Origin: Rhodococcus opacus
GTDB taxonomy: Bacteria; Actinomycetota; Actinomycetes; Mycobacteriales; Mycobacteriaceae
Assembly: GCF_012396235.1 (NCBI RefSeq)
Contig: NZ_JAAXPA010000035.1
Span: 1 to 64,000 of the forward strand
Direction: 5' to 3'
DNA: 64,000 nt
Position numbers and translations under genes: made by a program. Under the pieces are notes generated by a model, which ran no database searches, was not told the DNA's origin, and saw only the letters and a program-made list of their open reading frames with translations. This document shows positions 1 to 7,951 of this stretch, piece after piece; position 1 is the first letter of the stretch; each line of letters begins with the position of its first letter.

Positions 1-1
1 G

Positions 2-298
2 AATCGGTCGTTGTCTCGGGCGATCTCGGATGCGGGTTGGTCCGAGTTCCGGTCGATGCTCGAGTACAAGGCCGACTGGTGCGGGCGGCGGGTGGTGGTG
101 ATCGACCGGTTCTATCCGTCGTCGAAGACCTGCTCGGTGTGCGGGGCAATCGCCTCGACGATGCCGCTGACCGTGCGGGAGTGGACGTGCCGATGCGGCG
201 CCGTTCACGATCGGGATGTGAACGCGGCAAGGAACATTTTGGCCGTCGGACTGACGGTGGCAGCCTGCGGAGACGGTGTGAGACCGCCCCGCACATAA
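2..298 (+). CDS. tnpB: TnpB (IS200/IS605-family OrfB) C-terminal part, cut by window start
   Basis: This is the last ~98 residues of a TnpB RNA-guided nuclease; the reading frame is open to the left edge. The visible part ends with the zinc ribbon, CSVCG followed ~20 residues later by CRCG, and then the conserved RuvC-III stretch HDRDVNAARNI with its aspartate. TnpB proteins use a right-end RNA to cut DNA and are thought to help IS elements persist. The element's right end follows directly (see next entry), so the copy is complete at its 3' side. Whether the N-terminal half or a TnpA partner exists cannot be seen. Confidence 0.9.
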   Translation, partial: NRSLSRAISDAGWSEFRSMLEYKADWCGRRVVVIDRFYPSSKTCSVCGAIASTMPLTVREWTCRCGAVHDRDVNAARNILAVGLTVAACGDGVRPPRT

Positions 299-304
299 CG
301 TGCG

Positions 305-389
305 GGGAGGCGACTGTCGGTGAAACAGGAACCTCGAGACGCGAGTCCCGAGGGGATTCTCGGTCGTTCACGGCCGAGAGGAAGTCAAC
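305..389 (+). ncRNA. Predicted omega-RNA scaffold / right end of the tnpB element
   Basis: Directly after tnpB the DNA folds into three successive hairpins: CTGT/ACAG at 314-328; a nested stem CCTCG/CGAGG (332-353) enclosing GAC-GCGA-GTC with a GNRA-type loop; and TCTCGG..CCGAGA at 358-379. It ends in GAGGAAGTCAAC near 389, resembling right ends of IS605-type elements as I recall them. In this family the RNA from the 3' end of tnpB supplies the scaffold and the bases just outside the element act as guide, so the guide would start about 390. The exact end is inferred, not proven. Confidence 0.5.
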
Positions 390-414
390 ATCGGAAACGA
401 CACAGCAGAACGCA

Positions 415-831
415 ATGACTCTTTCAGCGTCCGCGATCACCGAATCCGTTGCCGACCGGCTGGGCCACGAAGCCATCGTGTGGCTGACGACCATCGGTCG
501 CAAGGACACGCCGGTTCCGACCCCGGTGTGGTTCAGCTGGTCGGGCACCGAGTTCCTGATTTTCAGTCGACCGGCTACCGCCAAGCTGGCGAACATCGGC
601 AGGAATCCGCAGGTCGCGCTGAATTTCAACAGCAGCCCCACGGGTGGTGACGTGTCGGTGTTCACCGGGAAGGCCCACGTCGACGCGGACGGTCCGTCGC
701 CGGAGGAGTGGGAGACCTACGTCGAGAAGTACCGCGAGCACATGGCCGGTCTGGACTACACGCCCGAGAAGTTCCGACAGGACTACTCGACGCTCGTCCG
801 CGTCACCCCGGACCGGTTGCGCGGCTGGTAA
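415..831 (+). CDS. PPOX-class flavin/F420-dependent protein (pyridoxamine-phosphate-oxidase fold)
   Basis: A 138-residue protein of the split-beta-barrel PPOX family: the N-terminal strand AIVWLTTIGRKDTPVPTPVWF, the turn FLIFSRPATAKLANI and VALNFNSSP are typical of the actinobacterial Rv3369-type group, which bind FMN or F420. Substrate unknown. The ATG at 415 is chosen because the family begins just before TESVADRLG; no clear ribosome site precedes it. The gene starts only ~25 bp after the right end of the tnpB element, so its native promoter may have been displaced. The open frame extends far upstream through tnpB, but that part is not coding. Confidence 0.85.
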   Translation: MTLSASAITESVADRLGHEAIVWLTTIGRKDTPVPTPVWFSWSGTEFLIFSRPATAKLANIGRNPQVALNFNSSPTGGDVSVFTGKAHVDADGPSPEEWETYVEKYREHMAGLDYTPEKFRQDYSTLVRVTPDRLRGW

Positions 832-929
832 CCCCGAGTTCTGGGCAGAACGACGGCAACGACGTCCCCGATGCGCCACCATCTGATGCGGAGCAATTCG
901 CTCCCCACCGATACGGAGGAACTCGCATC

Positions 930-1364
930 ATGGACTGGACACTCGAAGTGGTCGTGCTGCCCGTCAGCGACATCGATCGTTCCGTCGCGTTCTACCGCGA
1001 CAAGCTCGGCTTCCATCTCGACCACGACACCGCCAACGAGCACATGCACGTCGTTCAGCTGACCCCCACCGGTTCGGGCTGCTCGATCGTGATCGGCGAT
1101 CTCCCGTCTCAGTCGGAGATGGCACCGGGATCGATGAGGGGACTGCAGTTGGTGGTCGCGGACGCCGCCGCGGCCCGCCAGGAGTTGCTCGATCGAGGTG
1201 TCGAGGTCAGCGAGATCACCGTGTTCGACGAGCGTGACGGGGGAACTTTCTTCGGATTCGCCGATCCCGACGGCAATACGTGGGCGGTCCAGCAGATCAA
1301 GGCGCGGGCGGAGAAGCCGCTGATTCCGGTCGAGGCCCGCGGGCGGTTCGGGGAGAACGGTTGA
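930..1364 (+). CDS. VOC-family protein (glyoxalase/dioxygenase fold)
   Basis: A 144-residue vicinal-oxygen-chelate protein. Two beta-alpha-beta modules are visible, SDIDRSVAFYRDKLGF near residue 12 and a second ending in FGFADPDGNTWAVQQI near 117. Such proteins include glyoxalases, dioxygenases and antibiotic-binding proteins; the reaction cannot be read from the sequence. The start at 930 is preceded by GGAGGA at 915-920, a good ribosome site. It follows the PPOX gene by ~100 bp on the same strand and may share its transcript. Confidence 0.88.
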   Translation: MDWTLEVVVLPVSDIDRSVAFYRDKLGFHLDHDTANEHMHVVQLTPTGSGCSIVIGDLPSQSEMAPGSMRGLQLVVADAAAARQELLDRGVEVSEITVFDERDGGTFFGFADPDGNTWAVQQIKARAEKPLIPVEARGRFGENG

Positions 1365-1376
1365 GGGTTCGCACGC

Positions 1377-2213
1377 TCACGTCAGGGGACAGGCGTTCCG
1401 GGTGTCGTCGACGAGTTGTTCGGCCAGGGTGAGGGCGGCGGTCAGTTCGTCGGGCGTCGTTCCGAGCCGACCGAAGACGGCGTGAGCGCGAGCGGTGAAG
1501 TCGGTGGGTGCGTTCGGCAGGGCACCGGCGGCGGCAACGGCGCCCTTCTCGTTGATCACCCAGCGCCGGGCATGTGCGTGTAAGGCGTGGGCGCACAGGC
1601 ACACCGCGCGAAACAGGCAACCCGCCACATACGTCGCATCGGCACGCGGGATCGCCTTGCGGGCCAGCATGGTGACGAAGTCCGCCTCCCACAGTCGCCG
1701 CACCAGGGCTTCACGCAGGAGGTCCGGGTAGTGCTGCATGTCGGTGTGGAGCGCAGCGATCCGTCCGGACGGATCGGCGAGGATCACCGCCGACGCGAGT
1801 TCGCCCACGTAGGCGAAGTCAGCAAACCCGAACGGGTGACCGGTCTGGGCGTGAAACCCGTACACACCCTGCTGGGTGTCCTGCCACACCGCGGTCACCC
1901 GGTCGAGGTCGCGGTACAGCCAGTCGACCGCCCGGCCGTCGATCGACAGCCACGCACCACCGTCGACCCACGGTCCCCACTCACCCGTCCGGGTCGCCGA
2001 TGCCGAGACGCCCGCCCACTCCCGCGCGAGGTCGTTCAGCCCGTCGGTGTCGAGGGCCCCGCGGTAGTAGACGCCCAGGTCGTAGTCGGATTCCGCCGTG
2101 TGTGTCCCTCGGGCGCGGCTGCCGCCGAGGGTGACGCCGACGACGCCGTCGACGCGGCACAACCGTTCGGCAAGGGGTCGCAATGTCAGGTCCTCGAAAT
2201 CCACACCCCACAT
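1377..2213 (-). CDS. Nucleotidyltransferase-domain protein
   Basis: A 278-residue protein with the Pol-beta-type minimal nucleotidyltransferase signature: GGS at 30-32 followed by D43 and D45 in SDYDLGVYY, a GSx10DxD arrangement that binds metal and nucleotide. The C-terminal half is helical (LVRRLWEADFVTMLARK), as in antibiotic nucleotidyltransferases and HEPN-associated enzymes. Substrate unknown. ATG 2213 is preferred because GGGGTGG lies just upstream; a GTG at 2234 is the alternative. It is convergent with the VOC gene before it and divergent from the next one. Confidence 0.8.
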   Translation of the reverse strand: MWGVDFEDLTLRPLAERLCRVDGVVGVTLGGSRARGTHTAESDYDLGVYYRGALDTDGLNDLAREWAGVSASATRTGEWGPWVDGGAWLSIDGRAVDWLYRDLDRVTAVWQDTQQGVYGFHAQTGHPFGFADFAYVGELASAVILADPSGRIAALHTDMQHYPDLLREALVRRLWEADFVTMLARKAIPRADATYVAGCLFRAVCLCAHALHAHARRWVINEKGAVAAAGALPNAPTDFTARAHAVFGRLGTTPDELTAALTLAEQLVDDTRNACPLT

Positions 2214-2252
2214 CGTCCACCCCCGGCCCGGCACAGCGGATAAATTCGGTTC

Positions 2253-2648
2253 ATGCTCATCTTGGGAACGACCGTGATCGGGGCACGCGACGTTCGGCGT
2301 GCAACCAGGTTCTGGACCGAGGCACTCGGATTGACTGCGCTCCCGCCCGTCGGCGACAACGGCTTCACCAACCTGACGCAGCCCGACGGCCGGTCACTGC
2401 TGGCGATCCAGCAGAGCGAACAGGACGCGGAACCCGAACCGCGACTGCACCTCGACCTGCACGCCCGCGACAGCACGGATCAGGCCGCGGAAATCGAACG
2501 GCTCGTCGGTCTCGGCGCGCAGCGGGTGCCGTGGGACCGGTACCCCGAGGAATCGGACTTCGTCGTGCTGGAGGACACCGAGGGCAACCGGTTCTGCGTC
2601 ATCGACAACTCTCGCGCGCCGGAACAGTGCCGGCTCGAGATGTCCTGA
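2253..2648 (+). CDS. VOC-family protein
   Basis: A 131-residue VOC-fold protein, distinct from the one at 930. It begins MLILGTTVIGARDVRRATRFW and ends with VVLEDTEGNRFCVIDN, the usual second metal-ligand strand (E in TEGNRFCV). This subgroup is annotated in actinobacteria as glyoxalase/bleomycin-resistance protein; function unproven. It is divergent from the nucleotidyltransferase with only ~40 bp between starts and stops 8 bp before the convergent FUSC gene. Confidence 0.88.
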   Translation: MLILGTTVIGARDVRRATRFWTEALGLTALPPVGDNGFTNLTQPDGRSLLAIQQSEQDAEPEPRLHLDLHARDSTDQAAEIERLVGLGAQRVPWDRYPEESDFVVLEDTEGNRFCVIDNSRAPEQCRLEMS

Positions 2649-2656
2649 GTCTTGCT

Positions 2657-2675
2657 CTACGCGGCGCCCGCGTAG
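2657..2675. terminator. Hairpin between convergent VOC and FUSC genes
   Basis: CTACGCGG-CGC-CCGCGTAG gives an 8-bp GC-rich stem with a 3-base loop. It includes the TAG stop of the minus-strand FUSC gene and lies 9 bp after the VOC stop, so it could end transcription in both directions. No T-run follows, which is normal in high-GC actinobacteria. Confidence 0.45.
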
Positions 2676-3886
2676 TGGGCGGGGCGGGGCAGCATCGGCC
2701 GGCAGACGGCGCGGGGGATGCCGCACACTTCGAAGAAGTCGATGACGATGGACCGGACCTGCGCGGAGACGACCGCTGCGGAGAACCCTGCCGAGATCTC
2801 CTGCTGCGGCAGTGAGCGCGCGAATCGCTCGAGTTCGTCGCTGATCTGGATTTCGTTGGGCTTCTTCGCGGGAGTCGCGAGAATCATCAGCCGCATCCGG
2901 TCGGCGAGGTGCGCCAGCTCGGAGATGGCGTCCGCCAACTGCGGGTCGACTCGTTCGCCGTCGTAGGTGGCGATCAGGGCGCGCCGCACCAGGACCCGGG
3001 TGTTGCGTGCGGCGTTGTCGATCGGGTCGGCAATCGATGCCAGCCGGCCGATGCGGCGTCGCCCCCGCCAGTGAATCGGTGAGATCCGGGCCACCTCGGA
3101 TCCGGAGCGGAGTTCGACGCGCATGCTGTCGATGGTCGACTGCGTCGAACGGGCAAGTGCGAGAGCATCCTCCAGCGCGGAGATGTCGCCGGCGGCGAGT
3201 CCCTTCGACGTCTGCCGGAGGGCTGCGGCCACGCTGTCCAGCACAGCGGCGGCGCACCGGCGCGTCCGCCGCACAGGGTCGGTGGGCAACACAGACAGCG
3301 CCACCAGGCTGAGCGCACCCCCGATCAGTGCGTCCACGACACGGTCGAACGGGTGCGCGGCGGTCGCGGATGCCATGGCCGCGACCAACGCCGCCGACGA
3401 ACCTGCCTGCAGGACGATCACCGAACCACCGTCGAGGAGCACCGCAAAAGACATCGCCACAGCCACCACGAGGCAGATCTGCCACGGCCCGTTGCCGATG
3501 TACCGCACGACGACGTCCGAGACGATCGTTCCGATGGTGACACCCGCGATCAACTCGCCGGCCCGACGACTGCGGGCACCCCGCGCGACGCTCAGGCACA
3601 CTACCGCCGCCAACGGAGCCAGCAGCGGCTGCTCGTGTCCGGCCACCTCGACCGACACCCACCACGCCGCCCCCGCGGTGACCGCCGTCTGCGCGATCGG
3701 CACCAGGTACCCCGCGAAGCGAAGCAACGCGGCGTGCACTGACGGCAGAGCGGTGGAGCCGACCCTTCGGAGAAAGGCGAGTATCGAGATGAGCTGGAGC
3801 ACAGTGGTACAGCTTTCTGGACGGTCACACGTGGGCAGGAGCACATTCTGTAGAGCCTGCCGACACCGACGACCGCCGGTGGACAA
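2657..3886 (-). CDS. FUSC-family (aromatic-acid exporter-like) membrane protein
   Basis: The N-terminal half has about six hydrophobic segments (FAGYLVPIAQTAVTAGAAWW, LLAPLAAVVCLSVARG, ELIAGVTIGTIVSDVVV, WQICLVVAVAMSFAVLL and others), followed by a ~190-residue helical cytosolic part. That layout matches the fusaric-acid-resistance/YccS superfamily. Substrate unknown. The frame allows 409 residues from 3886, but a GTG at 3802 (VLQLISIL, 381 residues) lies closer to the first membrane segment, so the true start is uncertain. Convergent with the VOC gene; divergent from the sulfatase. Confidence 0.8.
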   Translation of the reverse strand: MSTGGRRCRQALQNVLLPTCDRPESCTTVLQLISILAFLRRVGSTALPSVHAALLRFAGYLVPIAQTAVTAGAAWWVSVEVAGHEQPLLAPLAAVVCLSVARGARSRRAGELIAGVTIGTIVSDVVVRYIGNGPWQICLVVAVAMSFAVLLDGGSVIVLQAGSSAALVAAMASATAAHPFDRVVDALIGGALSLVALSVLPTDPVRRTRRCAAAVLDSVAAALRQTSKGLAAGDISALEDALALARSTQSTIDSMRVELRSGSEVARISPIHWRGRRRIGRLASIADPIDNAARNTRVLVRRALIATYDGERVDPQLADAISELAHLADRMRLMILATPAKKPNEIQISDELERFARSLPQQEISAGFSAAVVSAQVRSIVIDFFEVCGIPRAVCRPMLPRPAHYAGAA

Positions 3887-4061
3887 GCCTTCGCAAAGCT
3901 TGTCCTGGATTTCTTACGCCGGTGTAAAAGTCGCCGCTTTCATAGCGCAGATCACGTTTTCCATCTGGTTTCGGGCGATTCAGGTCACAGCCGACTGCTG
4001 AACGTGGCTTGAAATCTTCGTGATTCAAACCACTCACCGCCATCACGAGCGACCGTACGAT

Positions 4062-4081
4062 TTCCCCACATATGTGGGGAA
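4062..4081. promoter_or_regulatory. 20-bp perfect palindrome upstream of the sulfatase
   Basis: TTCCCCACATATGTGGGGAA is perfectly self-complementary over 20 bp and ends 9 bp before the GTG of the sulfatase. Its right arm (GGGGA) also supplies the best ribosome-binding stretch for that gene. A dimeric repressor bound here could block transcription, or the mRNA hairpin could hide the ribosome site. A looser pair TTGAA/TTCAA lies ~40 bp upstream. The binding protein is unknown. Confidence 0.55.
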
Positions 4082-4090
4082 TCTGTCTCC

Positions 4091-6484
4091 GTGAGTGAAG
4101 GGGTTGCACGCGTGCCCGAAGTGGAAAGTGACCGAATCCGTGGTGTTGCAGGTCAGCAGCAGCTCCCTCCGGGTGCGCGAGGGTACGACGGATTCGGCGG
4201 GTATGTCGGGCGGACGAGTGCGGAGTCGACGCCGTGGTGGGCGCCGGAGACGAAAGCCCCGGCCGGTGCACCGAACATCGTGGTCATCCTCATCGACGAC
4301 ATGGGCTACTCGGACATCGGACCGTTCGGCTCCGAGATCGACACCCCCAACCTGAACCGGCTCGCCGACAGCGGCTACCGGCTGTCGAACTATCACACCA
4401 CCTCGGTCTGCTCACCCGCTCGCGCGGCGCTGCTCACCGGCCTGAACCCGCACCGCGCCGGCTACGGCAGCGTCGCCAACTTCGATCCCGGCTTCCCCGG
4501 ACTGCGAATGGAACTTGCCGACGACGCGCTCAGCCTCGCCGAGATTCTGCGCGCGAACGGGTATGCCACGCACGCGGTCGGCAAGTGGCATCTCGCGCGT
4601 GACACCAACCTCGCGCCGGGCCGCACCCGCGACTCCTGGCCCCTGCAGCGTGGATTCGACAGCTACTACGGTTCGCTCGAAGGGTTGAATTCGTTCTACT
4701 ACCCGAACGAGCTGATCTCGGACAACTCCGTGGTCGACGTCGAGGAGTATCCGTCGGACTACTACGTCACCGACGACATCACGGACAAGGCCATTTCGCG
4801 CATCAACAGCCTGCGCGCCCACGACGCCGACAAGCCGTTCTTCCTGTACTTCTCGCACATCGCGATGCACGGACCCCACCAGGCCAAGCCCGAAGACCTC
4901 GCCAAGTACCGCGGCCGCTACACCGAGGGCTGGGACACAGTGCGACGCAACCGCTTCGACGCACAGCTCGAGGCAGGGTTCTTCCCGCCCGGCACCCAGA
5001 TGACCGAACGCAACACCGAACCCGGCTACGACGCGCCGCCGTGGGACGAGCTCACCGAAGAGGAGCAGCTGCGGTTCGCCCGGTACCAGGAGGTCTACGC
5101 CGCGATGGTCGACAGCATCGACCAGAGCGTGGGCCGGGTACTCGACACCCTCGACGAACTCGGCGAGACCGACAACACCATCATCGTGTTCACGTCCGAC
5201 AACGGGGGCACCGCCGAGGGTGGCGCAGCGGGAACACGGTCGTACTTCAGTCAATTCGTGCACGGGCCGGTCCCGTCGGACTGGGTGCGCGACGTTCCGC
5301 ACGACGAGGAACTGATCGGCTCGGAGAAGATCGGCGTCCACTACCCGCGCGGCTGGGGACAGGCGTCGAATACCCCGTTCCGATTCTACAAGGGTCAGAC
5401 GTTCGCCGGTGGTGTCCGGGTGCCGTTCCTGCTGTCCTGGCCTACCGGTCTCGGGCGCGCCGACGGTGACACCGGATTGCGCAAGCACTACTCGTACGTC
5501 ACCGACATCACCCCGACCCTCCTGGATCTCGCCGGACTCGAGACTCCGAGCCACCGGAACGGGCTTCCCGCCCAGGAGCGTGACGGTGTCAGCATCGCCG
5601 ACATCCTGCGGGACGCTGCGCAGCCCACACCCCACACGGAGCAGTACGCCGAGTTCGGCGGTCACCGCGGGTTCTACCGAGACGGTTGGAAACTGCTGTC
5701 GCTGCACACGGATCCGACCCGGGTCGACGATCCACAATGGCAACTGTTCGACGTGGAATCCGATCCGGCCGAGACCGCGGACGTCGCGCATCTCTTCCCC
5801 GAGAAGGTGCGCGAACTCGCCGAGGCGTGGGATCGGGCGGCGTGGCACAACACCGTGTTCCCGATCCTCAACGACCGCAAGGCCGTGCAGCGGCGACCGG
5901 ACGAGCGTCGCCTCGCGGAGCCGGTGAAGATCCTCGCAGGCACGCCGACTCTGGAACGCTATCGGTCCAGTGTGCTGATTCAGTACCGCGACTTCACCAT
6001 CGACGTCGCCACCCACCCGATCGCCGCAGGCGACGAAGGAGTCCTCGTCGCCCACGGTGACCCGCACGGCGGATACGTCCTCTACGTCGAGGACGGCCGG
6101 ATCGTATTCGCGGTCAACAGCTACGGCCGCGTCGCACACACCTCCGCGCCCCTCGGCGCGGAACTGGTGGGCGTGCAGGTGCGGGGGGAGGCCACCGAAT
6201 CCGTCCGGTGGAACTTCACCGTCGCCCTCACCGACTCGGCCGGGGTCACCACCGGCGTGGCCACCCTCGACGACCAGTTCCAGCTGGTCGGCATGGCGCC
6301 GTGGACCGGGATCTCGGTGGGCGTCGACGCCCGCGGACCCGTCGTGTGGGATCTGCGCGAACGCCGCGGAACGTTCCGATTCACCGGCAGACTGCGGTCG
6401 GTCACTTACACGCCCGGCCCCGTGCGGGTGCCCGAACCGGTCATCCAGGAGGTCGAGGAGCTGGCCGAGGCGATGGCCGACTGA
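4091..6484 (+). CDS. Arylsulfatase (formylglycine-dependent type I sulfatase)
   Basis: A 797-residue sulfatase. The core begins NIVVILIDDMGYSD (D69/D70 metal ligands) and carries C107-S-P-A-R111, the signature in which the cysteine is turned into formylglycine. Further motifs are GKWHL near 165, a distal TSDNGG metal site near 370, and FKGQTFAGGVRVP. No signal peptide is seen, so it probably acts on sulfate esters in the cytoplasm. A ~150-residue beta-rich C-terminal extension follows the catalytic domain. GTG 4091 is the start, just after the palindrome. No formylglycine-generating enzyme gene is nearby. Confidence 0.93.
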   Translation: MSEGVARVPEVESDRIRGVAGQQQLPPGARGYDGFGGYVGRTSAESTPWWAPETKAPAGAPNIVVILIDDMGYSDIGPFGSEIDTPNLNRLADSGYRLSNYHTTSVCSPARAALLTGLNPHRAGYGSVANFDPGFPGLRMELADDALSLAEILRANGYATHAVGKWHLARDTNLAPGRTRDSWPLQRGFDSYYGSLEGLNSFYYPNELISDNSVVDVEEYPSDYYVTDDITDKAISRINSLRAHDADKPFFLYFSHIAMHGPHQAKPEDLAKYRGRYTEGWDTVRRNRFDAQLEAGFFPPGTQMTERNTEPGYDAPPWDELTEEEQLRFARYQEVYAAMVDSIDQSVGRVLDTLDELGETDNTIIVFTSDNGGTAEGGAAGTRSYFSQFVHGPVPSDWVRDVPHDEELIGSEKIGVHYPRGWGQASNTPFRFYKGQTFAGGVRVPFLLSWPTGLGRADGDTGLRKHYSYVTDITPTLLDLAGLETPSHRNGLPAQERDGVSIADILRDAAQPTPHTEQYAEFGGHRGFYRDGWKLLSLHTDPTRVDDPQWQLFDVESDPAETADVAHLFPEKVRELAEAWDRAAWHNTVFPILNDRKAVQRRPDERRLAEPVKILAGTPTLERYRSSVLIQYRDFTIDVATHPIAAGDEGVLVAHGDPHGGYVLYVEDGRIVFAVNSYGRVAHTSAPLGAELVGVQVRGEATESVRWNFTVALTDSAGVTTGVATLDDQFQLVGMAPWTGISVGVDARGPVVWDLRERRGTFRFTGRLRSVTYTPGPVRVPEPVIQEVEELAEAMAD

Positions 6485-6495
6485 CCGGATCGGTC

Positions 6496-6515
6496 GGGCG
6501 CGCGAAACCGCGCCC
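6496..6515. terminator. Hairpin between convergent sulfatase and M48 genes
   Basis: GGGCGCG-CGAAAC-CGCGCCC forms a 7-bp GC stem 12 bp after the sulfatase stop and 21 bp after the minus-strand protease stop, placed to serve both genes. Confidence 0.5.
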
Positions 6516-6535
6516 TACCTCCGGTGGATTCGCGG

Positions 6536-7618
6536 CTAGCTGTCGCCGTCGGAATCCTTGTTGCCGTCGGAATTCCTGCGCCAGTGCGTGAACCGCTCCT
6601 TGATGTCCGCCGCGACGTCACCGACGCCGTTTCCGACGGCGTCCACGGTGGTGCCCAGTCCGCTGCCGATCTCGCGGAGCATGCGGATCAGCGGGTCGTT
6701 CGAGGTGTCGAAATTCTGTTTGTACGATTTCGTGGCCTTACGGAATTCTTCGCTGATCTTGGCATCGTCATCCTCGCCGCGACGCGGGTATTCGCCACGC
6801 AGGATGGCTGCGTAGGCGCCGCTGTCCACCCACTTCTTCAACTCGGCGGCACGCAGCACCGAGAACGGATGGGTGAGCAATTCGATGTTGAGGAGCTTGA
6901 GGACACCGTCGCGCAGGTCGCCGCTGGCGTCGTACTCCGCGGCCTGGGCCAGGAAGGCGTCGGTGTCGATCTCGCTCACCCGAGAGCCGCCTGCCAGTTT
7001 CAGCTGCACGCGGAGGGCTGTGTGGACGTCCTGCCCGCACAGCAATCCGGCACGGTCGCCGGACAGTTCCGATTTGCGCTGCCATTCCATGAGCGCGGCG
7101 ATGATCGCGCGCAGCGCCCACCCGCCGATCGGAATCCAGCCGATGGTCCCGGCCAAGCGCATCAGATGCATGAGGATCGTGCGATACACCGCGTGCCCGG
7201 ACAGCGCGTGCCCGAGTTCGTGGCCGATGATGAACCGCTGCTCCTCGTAATTCATGACGTCCAGCAGTCCGGTGGTGACCACGATGAACGGACGGTCCAT
7301 GCCGATGGTGAAAGCGTTCACGACCGGGGTCTGCAGCACGAACAGCTCAGGCGTTTCGTCGGCGCCGAGAATGCGCACGCAGTCGCTGCGGAGGTCGTGG
7401 AGATCGCTGAACTGCCGTTCGTCGACGCGCACGGACGTGGCCAGGTACATCAGCCGGTGCTGGCGCTCCTGCAACAGACCCGAGATGGTCCGGAAGACCG
7501 TGTCGAACCCCTTCAAGGTGCGCAGGGTGACGAGCGCCGCCCGATCCGCCGGGTGCTCCCACGCACGCGAGCTGATCTCCGGGAACGCCGTGCGAACACG
7601 GTCTGGTGTGGTGGTCAA
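6536..7618 (-). CDS. M48-family zinc metalloprotease
   Basis: A 360-residue protein with the gluzincin motif HELGH at 133-137 and a downstream ELSGDRAGLL segment supplying the third zinc ligand, as in Ste24/HtpX-like proteases. One strongly hydrophobic stretch (LAGTIGWIPIGGWALRAIIAALM) may touch the membrane. The C-terminal ~60 residues are polar. Start is TTG at 7618, supported by GGGGGAAAG directly upstream. The frame stays open another 2 kb upstream, but that is the antisense of the next gene and is not coding. Confidence 0.88.
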   Translation of the reverse strand: MTTTPDRVRTAFPEISSRAWEHPADRAALVTLRTLKGFDTVFRTISGLLQERQHRLMYLATSVRVDERQFSDLHDLRSDCVRILGADETPELFVLQTPVVNAFTIGMDRPFIVVTTGLLDVMNYEEQRFIIGHELGHALSGHAVYRTILMHLMRLAGTIGWIPIGGWALRAIIAALMEWQRKSELSGDRAGLLCGQDVHTALRVQLKLAGGSRVSEIDTDAFLAQAAEYDASGDLRDGVLKLLNIELLTHPFSVLRAAELKKWVDSGAYAAILRGEYPRRGEDDDAKISEEFRKATKSYKQNFDTSNDPLIRMLREIGSGLGTTVDAVGNGVGDVAADIKERFTHWRRNSDGNKDSDGDS

Positions 7619-7951
7619 GCTTTCCCCCTGGGTCGGTGTGCGCGGTGCGGTGCCCTCCCGGTCAGGGTAGCGCCGGAGGTAGCGGCGGCGGTCGTGCTGG
7701 GCATTTTGCCAACCGCCGACCACGGCGGCTGCTCCGAACATGCGCAGGATGCTCAAACGTGACGCTCGGTATTGCTCAAAGTGCGTTCCGGTGGTCGACT
7801 GTTGTGTGAGATCTGCACACGAGACCTCGAAGATGCGGTGAGGTCGGTTCCCACAGGTCCGCCTGCCCGTCACCGCCGATCCGCCTCGCTCACGAACTGG
7901 GCCGAGGAGGATCGGATTCGGTGCCAGGAACTCACAGGCAAGGACGAAGCA
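7619..7951. other. Intergenic region between divergent M48 and E1 genes
   Basis: No gene is seen here. The one structured element is GTGTG-N7-CACAC at 7803-7819, a short operator-like inverted repeat upstream of the E1 gene. AGGA at 7940-7943 is a weak ribosome site for the E1 start. Promoters for both neighbours must lie here, but none is convincing. Confidence 0.4.

Noticed and set aside
4412-6139. A 575-codon frame antisense to the sulfatase
   Set aside because: Composition follows the complement of a well-supported sulfatase gene; no family features.
7803-7819. GTGTG-N7-CACAC as a CRP site
   Set aside because: Spacing is one base short of the TGTGA-N6-TCACA consensus, so it was only noted as an operator-like repeat.
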